This document shows positions 10,014 through 19,819 of a stretch of 64,000 nt of DNA, in pieces (the stretch's first letter is position 1; each line of letters starts with the position of its first letter). The notes under the pieces were generated by a model, which worked only from the letters and a program-made list of their open reading frames with translations, ran no database searches and was not told where the DNA came from. This DNA is from Aegilops tauschii subsp. strangulata (lineage: Eukaryota; Streptophyta; Magnoliopsida; Poales; Poaceae). The position numbers were made by a program, and so were the translations under genes. The stretch is from positions 149,545,148 through 149,609,147 of the forward strand of contig NC_053040.3 in the NCBI RefSeq assembly GCF_002575655.3. The letters run 5' to 3'.

Positions 10014-12300
10014 GGGTTCGTTTGGACATTTTTATGCATTAAGTGAGTTTTCAATGCATTTATGTGCATAATTCAAATTTGAACTACATGCACATGCTCC
10101 AGTGCATATAAATTGGTTGAAAAATCAAATCTTTGTCCTTGGGTGCATGCTTAGGTCCCATGCAAGAAATGGGAATGAATGTCAAACACCCTGCCACCGT
10201 CACTCGGTCGCAAACATTGAGATACCTGGTTTTTAAATTCTAGTAAATCCAAAACTCATCTGAAATTCATGAAACTTGGCATGCTATCATGGAGCGGCAT
10301 AAACATGCCGTGGTAATTTTTTTGTCCCATTTGGGGTAGGTTTGGGTATATACTTCTCACAACCAGCTTGATGGTTTCGGTAGGGAACGCCCCACCTTTG
10401 GGGATGAAACGATATCCATTGCCTCTTATTGCTTTTAAAAATGTTCTCGTGTCATCATAGAACAACAGGAGTGTTGTGTTATTTTTTGTGATTTTCAGGG
10501 TTCGTTTGGACATTTTTATGCATTAAGTGAGTTTTCAATGCATTTATGTGCATAATTCAAATTTGTACATGCACATGCTCCAGTGCATATAAATTGGTTG
10601 AAAAATCAAATCTGTGTCCTTGGGTGCATGCCTAGGTCCCATGCAAGAAATGGGAATGAATTTCAAACACCGGGGTACCGTTGATTGCCGGCAAAACATT
10701 GAGATGCCTGGTTTTTAAATTCTAGTAAATCCAAAACTCGTCTGAAATTCATGAAACTTGGCATGCTATCATGGAGCAGCATCAACATGTCATGATAAAT
10801 TTTTTGTCCCATTTGGGGCAGGTTTGGGTATATGCTTCTCACAAACCGGAGCTTCTGACAACAAACATGATGGTTTCGGTAGGGAACGCCCCACCTTTGG
10901 GGACGAAACGATATCCATAGCCTCTTATGGCTTTCAAAAATTTTCTCGTGTCAACATAGAACAACAGGAGTGTTGTGTTATTTTTTGTGATTTTTTGGGG
11001 TTCGTTTGGACATTTTTATGCATTAAGTGAGTTTTCAATGCATTTATGTGCATAATTCAAATTTGAACTACATGCACATGCTCAAGTGCATATAAATTGG
11101 TTGAAAAATCAAATCTGTGTCCTTGGGTGCATGCTTAGGTCCCATGCAAGAAATGGGAATGAATTTCAAACAATAGGGCGCCGTTGATTGCCGGCAAAAC
11201 ATTGAGATGCCTGGTTTTTAAATTCTAGTAATCCAAAACTCGTCGGAAATTCATGAAACTTGGCATGCTATCATGGAGCGGCATCAACATGCCGTGGTAA
11301 ATTTCTTGTCCCATTTGGGGCAGGTTTGGGTATATGCTTCTCACAAACCAGAGCTTCTCACAATAAGCATGATGGTTTCGGTAGGGAACGCCCCACCTTT
11401 GAGGACGAAACGATATCCATTGCCTCTTATTGCTTTCAAAAAAATTCTCGTGTCAATATAGAACAACAGGAGTGTTGTGTTATTTTTTGTGATTTTTCAG
11501 GGTTCGTTTGGACATTTTTATGCATTAACTGAGTTTTCAATGCATTTATGTGCATAATTAAAATTTGAACTACATGCACATGCTCCAGTACATATAAATT
11601 GGTTGAAAAATCAAATCTGTGTCCTTGGGTGCATGCTTAGGTCCCATGCAAGAAATGGGAATGAATTTCAAACAATAGGGCGCCGTTGATTGCCGGCAAA
11701 ACATTGAGATGCCTGGTTTTTAAATTCTAGTAAATCCAAAACTCGTCTAAAATTCATGAAACTTGGCATGCTATCATGGAGCGGCATCAACATGCCGTGG
11801 TAAATTTTTTGTCCCATTTGGAGCAGGTTTGGGTATATGCTTCTCACAAACCAGAGCTTCTCACAACAAGCATGATGGTTTCGATAGGGAACATCCCACC
11901 TTTGGGGACGAAACGATTTCCATTGCCTCTTATTGCTTTCAAATTTTTTCTCGTGTCAACATAGAACAACAGGAGTGTTGTGTCAATTTTTGTGATTTTT
12001 AGGGGTTCGTTTGGACATTTTTATGCATTAAGTGAGTTTTCAATGCATTTATGTGCATAATTCAAATTTGAACTACATGCACATGCTCCAGTGCATATAA
12101 ATTGGTTGAAAAAACAAATCTGTGTCCTTGGGTGCATGCAAGAAATGGGAATGAATTTCAAACACCAGGGCACCGTTGATTGCCGGCAAAACGTTGAGAT
12201 ACTTTGTTTTTAAATTCTAGTAAATCTAAAACTCGTCTGAAATTCATGAAACTTGGCATGCTATCATGGAAGGGCACCCGACATGCTGTGGTATTTTTCG
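10014..12300. repeat. satellite-like tandem array, about 500-bp unit, 4.5 copies
   Basis: The landmark GGTTCGTTTGGACATTTTTA has its TTCG at 10017, 10501, 11001, 11503 and 12006, giving periods of 484, 500, 502 and 503 bp. Each full unit also contains GAAACTTGGCATGCTATCAT, the half-palindromic block CATGCTTAGGTCCCATG and AACAACAGGAGTGTTGTGTT. Copies are highly similar, with small indels; one lacks part of the CATGC block near 12138. Each unit contains the same 79-90 codon plus-strand frame, which is an effect of the repetition and not evidence of a gene. The array sits wholly within the CACTA element. Confidence 0.9.
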
Positions 12301-12808
12301 TGTCAATTTTGGGAGAAGGCGCACTCGAATAATGACAGCCAACAAAGGCATTTTCAAAAAAATAGGTGCCACTTTAATATCTCAAACGTTTGGATAATTC
12401 AAACCGTGTGCGTTCGGTTAACCATTCATGTGACGCCACGTGTCTTGGTTTTAATGGCTATAGGAGGTGCCGTGTGGACAACTTCTTGACTGAACGGGAG
12501 GCGTGCGAGTGCAGTCCGGTGCGCAGGCTCACCGGGAAGCGTACAAGCTGTTCAACGCGGGATCTGTGCATCTCTTCAACGCAAACGGTTTAGATTACAG
12601 TATGCAAATTAAAGCCAGACTTCGGTGCTAAGCCAAGAGACACTGCGATTTGTCAAAATATGCAGCTAAAAATCAATAGCACTATCTATTTTTTGCAACT
12701 AAAATTCAGTAATTAAGCTTAGATTTCATTCCTACTAGAGATCAAGCTGTCGTTCTCATCGGGAAGCGAGATAGCCTTGGACCGCCGCCCGCCTTGCTCC
12801 CACTGGTC
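12301..12808. other. region between the tandem array and the F-box promoter
   Basis: Nothing coding is supported here. Motifs of the CACTA subterminal type reappear (AACCGTGTGCGTTCGG near 12403, AACGCAAACGGTTTA near 12580), along with a G-box-like CCACGTGTC at about 12437. These suggest that element-derived sequence lies directly upstream of the captured F-box gene. Confidence 0.4.
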
Positions 12809-12816
12809 TATATTAA
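12809..12816 (+). promoter_or_regulatory. putative TATA box of the F-box/FBD gene
   Basis: TATATTAA lies about 112 bp before the ATG at 12928. The interval is C-rich with CTCTCTCTCC, typical of a grass 5' leader. This suggests the gene was captured with its own promoter. Confidence 0.5.
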
Positions 12817-12927
12817 TGGCGCCGCCGAGCGGCTGCACCCCCCCATCCTCGCCACACACACAATTCCTCTCTCTCCGCCCGCATCCTCGACGCCGCTCTG
12901 AGTCCTCAAAGCCGTTAGTGTACGAGG

Positions 12928-14880
12928 ATGCCGCCGAAGCGCCCCATCGGAGGGAGTGGCGACGCCGGGGCTGCTGAAGCACCGGAGCATGGCATGAATA
13001 TGGAGATAGAGGTTTCTGTCCCCGCTGACGAGGTGGAGAACGAGGCTGCCAACAAGCAGAGGCGGGTCGAGAAAGAACCGCAAGCGACTCCAGCAGGCCT
13101 AGACTTCATCAACAACCTCCCCGATGATATGTTGATAGTCATCATATCCTTCCTCCCAATCAAATATCGGGCGAGGACAGTCGCCCTTTCCCGGCGGTGG
13201 CGCACCCTATGGCTCCACACCCCTGTCGACCTCCTCGACGCCCACAAGCTCTGCCATGGCTATCACCAAAGCTTGGATGCGTTCTCCCAGATCCTCGGCA
13301 GTCACGATGGCCCAATCAAAGGCCTTATCACGGGCAAGTTCTGTTCCAATGGAAAGGACCGAGCCAAGCTTGACGAGTGGTTCCGATCCCGCGCCATAGA
13401 TCAGCTCGAGAAGCTAAGTTATAATGATGGGCATATGCGCTTGCTGCTAACATCCGCGCTCCGCTTCGCGCCCACGCTGCGCCTCGCCAAGTTCATGAAC
13501 TACCATCCCCCCTTAATGACGCGCCCGCTCTTTTTCTACCACGACTAAAGCACCTCGAGCTCGTCGCCGTCCGCATCCCAAAGGATGACATGGAGCACCT
13601 GCTCCGCGGCTGTACTGCACTCGAGTTCCTTCGTCTTCAGGCGATGAATTGCTTGAGTACCTTGCACATCACCTCCAGGACTCTCCGGACTATTTATGTG
13701 TGTTGCTGGTGCTGCAACGAGAGATCACAAAAGGTGGACCACAATATGGTCATCCAGGACACATCTTCACTTGAGAGATTACTTGTAGTTGATCAACAAG
13801 GTCCAACAAGAATCAATGTCATTTCTGCGCCAAAATTGGAAGTGGTGGGCTACTCGTCTGTCAAATACTACAACTTTCAGGTACAACAGTCGCCTTATAT
13901 ACCTCTCCTTCTTAATATCAACCTTATTTCTAGTTTTGAAGATGTATCTTCGTCTCATCAAGCGAAGCTTCACCCAGACTCTGGGCACATTGAAGGTCTT
14001 GCCACTAGAATCTGTCGGCCCCAACCTAGACCAAGTTGTCAGTTGCCTGAGATGCTTTCCATGCCTGAAGAAGCTGTATATCAAGGTGATGTTCCTTTCC
14101 TGTTAAATGTTAACCATAAGGGAGTTCAATTTTTTGCACCTTTTCCCAAGTTTACAATGACAATGTACTACGATTTCTGAAGGAATTTTGGAGGATTTTA
14201 GGACATACACCCCCACCCCATATTGGTTGCTTCATTCATATGGTTACAGTCGTCCATAAGCATTTCTCCTTTGGATTCATCTGTACTAGTTTTCTTAGGG
14301 AATTTTTCATCCAATCCAACCTCTTGTGAAGAAGGCTACATGTTTCTAGATTGTAAATGCTCATGTTAATCATGCCAAATCGAAGATGGCACATTGGTGC
14401 ATTTTACAAATCCTGCAAACCAAATGGGCGTGTAGCAGTGTTCAAAGCTGCATGTAGGCACTAACACGTTCTCTTCTTTTGCAGATAATAATAGGCCCGG
14501 AGGTGGATAACGTTTATAACGACAATCACATCGAATGCCTGGATCTACATCTCTCAAATATTACTTTGAACTCCTACCGAGGGACCTTACCGGAGATTAC
14601 ACTCGCCAGGTTCTTTCTTGCCACAGCAAAGGTGCTGAGGGTACTGAGGTTGAACACGGATTTAATTAGGAAAGATCAATGGTATGATTATCAGAGCCGG
14701 CAGGTACTGTGGAATGGAAGTGCCTCCAAACATGCCAAACTTCGTATTGGAAGAGCATATGGCAAAGCAATTGGAAGTTATTGTGTCAAACCCATACATG
14801 ACTTGTCAGCAGCTGATCCCTTTTCAGAAATGACGCAGCTTGCAATGTTTGAATTTGGGCGTTGTAATCTTTCAATTTGA
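12928..14880 (+). pseudogene. F-box/LRR/FBD-type gene inside the CACTA element, frameshifted
   Basis: The start codon at 12928 opens an N-terminal region with a basic stretch (NKQRRVEK), then an F-box (about residues 58-100: INNLPDDMLIVIISFLP, ARTVALSRRWRTLW). F-box proteins are substrate adaptors of SCF ubiquitin ligases. The frame ends at a TAA at 13546, but the next frame continues directly with leucine-rich sequence (LKHLELVAVRIPKDD), so a one-base indel near the T5 run at 13531-13535 is likely. Probable introns are 13881 to about 13933 and 14086-14484 (GT donor after LYIK, acceptor TTTTGCAG). The last exon, 14485-14880, carries an FBD-like region (IECLDLHLSN, HDLSAADPF). About 460 residues is the usual length for this family. 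The layout is complete apart from the frameshift. Confidence 0.8.
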
Positions 14881-14935
14881 ACCTTGCAATATTTATGGTA
14901 TTTGTTATATTGAACCGTTTTTGTTCTCTTGTCTC

Positions 14936-15190
14936 AACGCAAACAGTTCATCTGGGTGAACGGCATGTCGTACATCGCACACACCTTGATCTGGCTGACC
15001 ATTTCTTTTGTGTTGCCTAATCACAAACAGTTCATCTGAGTGAACTGTATGCTGTACATCGCACACACCTTGATCTGGCTGACCATTCCTTTTGTGTTGC
15101 CTAATCACATACAGTTCATCCGAGTGAACCGTATGCTGTACATCGCACACGCCTTCATCTGGCTGCCCGTTTCTTTTGTTCCCCCTCATC
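14936..15190 (+). repeat. right subterminal repeats of the CACTA element, 84-bp unit x 3
   Basis: CAGTTCATC recurs at about 14944, 15028 and 15112, an exact 84-bp spacing, each followed by GTACATCGCACAC and CTGGCTG. The units precede the terminus at 15396. The F-box gene ends only about 60 bp before the first unit, so the gene lies right against the transposon end. Confidence 0.85.
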
Positions 15191-15396
15191 GAAAACGGTT
15201 AATTGAACTGAATCGTATGCCCTGAATCGCAGACGCAACTAAAATCTGAACCGTGTTTGATGCATCCGTCATCGCAAACATTTTGTGCATTTTTTGACAG
15301 TTTTTTTACACCATCGTTTGCGATTATTGCATCGCACACAGTTTCATCGAAGGGTCTCTGATCATACTATCACGTTAGCAGCATCCTGCAGTAGTG

Positions 15397-15437
15397 CACC
15401 CTCGGGGCCGAGGGTATGTACCAGTAGCTATGTGTTT

Positions 15438-15472
<35 letters not shown>

Positions 15473-16437
15473 TTCTTGATCTGGCACGATCTTGATGTAC
15501 TGCGAGCTTTGCTATTATAGTTGGATCTTATGATGTTTCTGCCCTTCTACCTTCTTGTAATGGGTTGAGTTTTCCCTTTGAAGTTATCTTATCGGATTGA
15601 GTCTTTAGGGATTTGAGAACACTTGATGTATGTCTTGCATGTGCTTATCTGTGGTGACAATAGGATATTCACCTGATCTACTTGATGTATGTTTTGGTGA
15701 TCAACTTGGGGGTTCAGTGACCTTGTGAACTTATGCATAGGGGTTTGCACACGTTTTCATCTTGACTCTCCGGTAGAAACTTTGGGGAACTCTTTGAAGT
15801 TCTTTGTGTTGGTTTGAATAGATGAATCTGAGATTGTGTGATGCATATCGTATAATCAAAACCGCGAATACTTGTGGTGACATTGGAGAATCTAGGTGAC
15901 ATTAGGGTTTTGGTTGATGTGTATCTTAAGGTGTTATTTTAGTATGAACTCTAGGGCTGTTTGCCACACTTATAGGAATAGCCCAATAGATCGATCAGAA
16001 AGAATAACTTTGAGGTGGTTTCGTACCCTACAATAATCTCTTCGTTTGTTCTCCGCTATTAGTGACTTTGGACTGACTCTTTGTTGCATGTTGAGGGATT
16101 GTTATATGATCTAATTATGTTATCATTGTTGTGAGAATTGCACTCGTGAAAGTATGAACCCTAGTCCCTGCTACGAAGCATTGCAATACTGTTTTTGTTC
16201 ACTTTTGTTACTAGTTACCTTGCTGTTTTTATAATTTCATATTACAAAAACCTATATCTACCATCCATATTACACTTGTATCACCATCTCTTCGCCGAAC
16301 TAGTGCACCTATACATTTTACCATTGTATTGGGTGTGTTGGGGACACAAGAGACTCTTTGTTATTTGGTTGCAGGGTTGTTTGAGAGAGACCATCTTCAT
16401 CCTACGCCTCCCACGGATTGATAAATCTTAGGTCATC
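15397..16437 (+). repeat. LTR segment 2 of the outer Athila-type element
   Basis: This segment continues the LTR interrupted at 4588. The first three bases repeat the CACTA TSD. It ends with ...GATAAATCTTAGG followed by TCATC, the TSD of the next insertion. It contains the LTR transcribed/R-like region and a CT microsatellite. No gene is present. Confidence 0.85.
15441..15469 (+). repeat. (CT)n microsatellite, about 14 units
   Basis: An uninterrupted CT dinucleotide run within the LTR. Confidence 0.95.
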
Positions 16438-17883
16438 TTCTACCTCTTGAGCATGCGTTGGTTTTCCCTTGAAGAGGAAAGGGTGATGCAGCAAAGTACC
16501 GTAAGTATTTCCCTCAGTTTTTGAGAACCAAGGTATCAATCCAGTAGGAGACTACACGCAAATCCCTAGTACCTGCACAAACAAATAAGAACCTTGCAAC
16601 CAACGCGATAAAGGGGTTGTCAATCCCTTCACGGCCACTTGCAAAAGTGAGATCTGATAAAGATAATAAGATAAATATTTTTGGTATTTTTGTTGTATAG
16701 ATTGAAAAGTAAAGATTGCAAAATAAACGGCGACAGAAATAGCACATTGGCGGGAGATTAATATGATGGAAGATAGACCCGGGGGCCATAGGTTTCACTA
16801 GTGGCTTCTCTCAAGATAGCAAATTCTACGGTGGGTGAACAAATTACTGTCGAGCAATTGATAGAAAAGCGCATAGTTATGAGAATATCTAGGCTTGATC
16901 ATGAACATAGGCATCACGTCCGTGACAAGTAGACCGAAATGATTCTGCATCAACTACTATTACTCCACACATCGACCGCTATCCAGCATGCATCTAGAGT
17001 ATTAAGTTCGTAAGAACAGAGTAACGCATTAGGCAAGATGACATGATGTACAGGGATAAACTCAAGCAATATGATATAAACCCCATCTTTCTATCCTTGA
17101 TGGCAACAATACAATACGTGCCTTGCTGCCCCTGCTGTCGCTGGGAAAGGACACCGCGAGATTGAACCCAAAGCTAAGCACTTCTCCCATTGCAAGAAAG
17201 ATCAATCTAGTAGGCCAAACCAAACTGATAATTCGAAGAGACTTGCAAAGATATCAAATCATGCATATAAGAATTCAAAGAAGAATCAAATATTGTTCAT
17301 AGATAATCTTGATCATAAACCCACAATAATCGGATCTCGACAAACACACCGCAAAAAGTATTACATCGAATAGATCTCCAAGAGAATCGAGGAGAACTTT
17401 GTATTGAGATCCAAAGAGAGAGAAGAAGCCATCTAGCTAATAACTATGGACCAGAAGGTCTGTGGTAAACTACTCACACATCATTGGAGAGGCTATGGTG
17501 TTGATGTAGAAGCCCTCCGTGATCGATTCCCCCTCCGGTAGAGCATCGAAAAAGGCCCCAAGAAGGGATCTCATGGGTACAGAAGGTTGCGGCGATGGAA
17601 ATAGGGTTTCATGGTGCTCCTGGATGTTTTCAGGGTATATGAGTATATATAGGCGAAAGAAGCAGATCGGGGGAGCCACGAGGGGGCCACGAGGGTGGGG
17701 GCGCGCCTACCCCCTCGGCGCGCCTCCCTGCCTCGTGGCCGCCTCGTTGCTTCCTTGACGTCCACTCCAAGTCTCCTGGATTGCGTTTGTTCCAAGAACG
17801 ATCATCGCCAAGGTTTCATTCTGTTTGGATTCCGTTTGATATTCCTTTTCTGCGAAACACTGAAATAGGCAAAAACAACAATT

Positions 17884-19663
17884 TGTTGGAAATATACCCT
17901 AGATGCAATAATAAATAGGTTATTATTATATTTCCTTGTTCATGATAATCGTTTATTATCCATGCTAGAATTGTATTGATAGGAAACTCAGATACATGTG
18001 TGGATACATAGACAACACCATGTCCCTAGTAAGCCTCTAGTTGACTAGCTCGTTGATCAATAGATGGTTACGGTTTCCTGACCATGGACATTGGATGTCG
18101 TTGATAATGGGATCACATCATTAGGAGAATGATGTGATGGACAAGACCCAATCCTAAGCCTAGCACAAGATCGTATAGTACGTTTCCTCAGAGTTTTTCT
18201 AATGTCAAGTATCATTTCCTTAGACCATGAGATTGTGCAACTCCCGGATACCGTAGGAATGCTTTGGGTGTACCAAACGTCACAACGTAACTGGGTGGCT
18301 ATAAAGGTGCACTACAGGTATCTCCGAAAATGTCTGTTGGGTTGGCACGAATCGAGACTGGGATTTGTCACTCCGTGTAAACGGAGAGGTATCTCTGGGC
18401 CCACTTGGTAGGACATCATCATAATGTGCACAATGTGACCAAGGAGTTTATCACGGGATGATGTGAGTTACGGAACGAGTAAAGAGACTTGCCGGTAACG
18501 AGATTGAACAAGGTATCGGGACACCGACGATCGAATCTCGGGCAAGTAACATACCGATTGATAAAGGGAATTGTATACGGGATTGATTGAATCCCCGACA
18601 TCGTGGTTCATCCGATGAGATCATCGTGGAACATGTGGGAGCCAACATGGGTATCCAGATCCCGCTGTTGGTTATTGGCCGGAGAACGTCTCGGTCATGT
18701 CTGCATGGTTCCCGAACCCGTAGGGTCTACACACTTAAGGTTCGATGACGCTAGGGTTATAGGGAAAGTATGTACGTGGTTACCGAATGTTGTTCGGAGT
18801 CCTGGATGAGATCCCGGACGTCACGAGGAGTTCCGGAATGGTCCGGAGGTAAAGATTTATATATGGGAAGTCCTGTTTTGGTCACCGGAAAAGTTTCGGG
18901 TGCTATCGGTAATGTACCGGGACCACCGGGAGGGTCCCGGGGGTCCACCAGGTGGGGCCACCAGCCCCAGAAGGCTGCGTGGGCTAAGTGTGGGAGGGGA
19001 CCAGCCCCAGGTGGGCTGGTGCGCCCCCCACCAAAGCCCAAGGCGCAGGGAGAGTGGGAGGGGGCAAACCCTAGGTCCAGATGGGCCTTAAGGCCCACCC
19101 TAGTGGCGCCCCCCTCTCTTCCCCCCTTGGCCGCCCCCTAGATGGGATCTAGGGCTGGCCGCCACCCCTTGGGGTGGGAACCCTAGAGGGGGCACAGCCC
19201 CCTCCCCCCTATATATAGTTGAGGTTTGGGGCTACCCAAGACACGAGAACGTCTCTCTTTAGGTGCAGCCCTACCCCTCTCCCTCCTCCTCCTCTCCCGC
19301 GGTGCTTGGCGAAGCCCTGCGGGATTGCCACGCTCCTCCACCACCACCACGCCGTCGTGCTGCTGCTGGACGGAGTCTTCCCCAACCTCTCCCTCTCTCC
19401 TTGCTGGATCAAGGCGTGGGAGACGTCACAGGGCTGCACGTATGTTGAACGCGGAGGCACCGTTCTTCGGTGCTTAGATCGGAATCAACCGCGATCTGAA
19501 TCACTACGAGTACGACTCCTTCATCCGCGTTCTTGCAACGCTTCCGCATCGCGATCTACAAGGGTATGTAGATGCACTCTCCTTCCCCTCGTTGCTAGAT
19601 TACTCCATAGATTGATCTTGGTGATGCGTAGAAAATTTTGAATTTCTGCTACGTTCCCCAACA
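17884..19663 (+). mobile_element. solo LTR of a BARE/WIS/Angela-type copia element
   Basis: The sequence starts TGTTGGAAATATACCC and ends CGTTCCCCAACA, the LTR ends of this Triticeae copia group. It is flanked by a perfect 5-bp duplication CAATT (17879-17883 and 19664-19668). There is no primer-binding site or coding region, so the internal part was lost by recombination between the two LTRs. The equivalent site in the sister LTR near 25408 is empty, confirming the insertion. Confidence 0.93.
19210..19217 (+). promoter_or_regulatory. TATA box of the solo copia LTR
   Basis: TATATATA follows a CCCCCCT run, at a position equivalent to the TATATA in the other copia LTRs of the window (about 32758 and 47662). 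Confidence 0.6.
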
Positions 19664-19803
19664 CAATTTGCATTGGGCCTTCGGTTAGTAGGTTAGTCCC
19701 AAAAATAATATAAAAGTGCATAATAAAGCCCATTAAACATCCAAAATAGATAATATAATAGCATGGAACAATAAAAAATTATAGATACGTTGGAGACATA
19801 TCA

Positions 19804-19819
19804 AGCATCCCCAAGCTTA
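19804..19819 (-). other. polypurine tract of the minus-strand gypsy element
   Basis: On the minus strand AAGCTTGGGGATGCTT abuts the LTR start TGATATG. This is the position and composition expected for the primer of plus-strand DNA synthesis. Confidence 0.75.

Larger units (their letters stand above)
4589..15396. mobile_element. non-autonomous CACTA element carrying captured genes
   Basis: The element starts CACTGGTACACATCGG at 4589 and ends with GCAGTAGTG at 15396. It is flanked by the 3-bp duplication CAC (4586-4588 and 15397-15399), the TSD length of the CACTA superfamily. Removing it and one CAC joins the two flanks into a continuous LTR. Both ends carry short subterminal repeats with GCACACAGTTT and CGCAAACAGTTT motifs in both orientations. 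No transposase gene was found in its 10.8 kb. Instead it holds a B3-like fragment, a 166-residue gene, two tandem arrays and an F-box/FBD gene. The left terminus reads CACTG instead of CACTA, and the two termini match poorly beyond the first four bases. Confidence 0.8.
16438..19803 (-). repeat. 3' LTR of the minus-strand gypsy element, interrupted by a solo LTR
   Basis: The outer parts (16438-17883 and 19669-19803) match the 5' LTR at 23981-25542. The gap is filled by a copia solo LTR. The LTR begins (minus strand) TGATATGTCTCC at 19803. The opposite end reads TTCTACC instead of TGCTACC, a point change in the terminal dinucleotide. The two LTRs differ by scattered substitutions and short indels near 17700 and 25240. 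Confidence 0.9.

Noticed and set aside
10758..12002. Repeated 79-90 codon plus-strand frames with nearly the same protein
   Set aside because: They follow from the 500-bp tandem repeat. The frame is not kept in all units and there is no known motif.
14936..15190. 84-bp repeats, possibly a CRISPR-like array
   Set aside because: This is a eukaryotic transposon end with tandem copies and no unique spacers. The same holds for 40080-40745.
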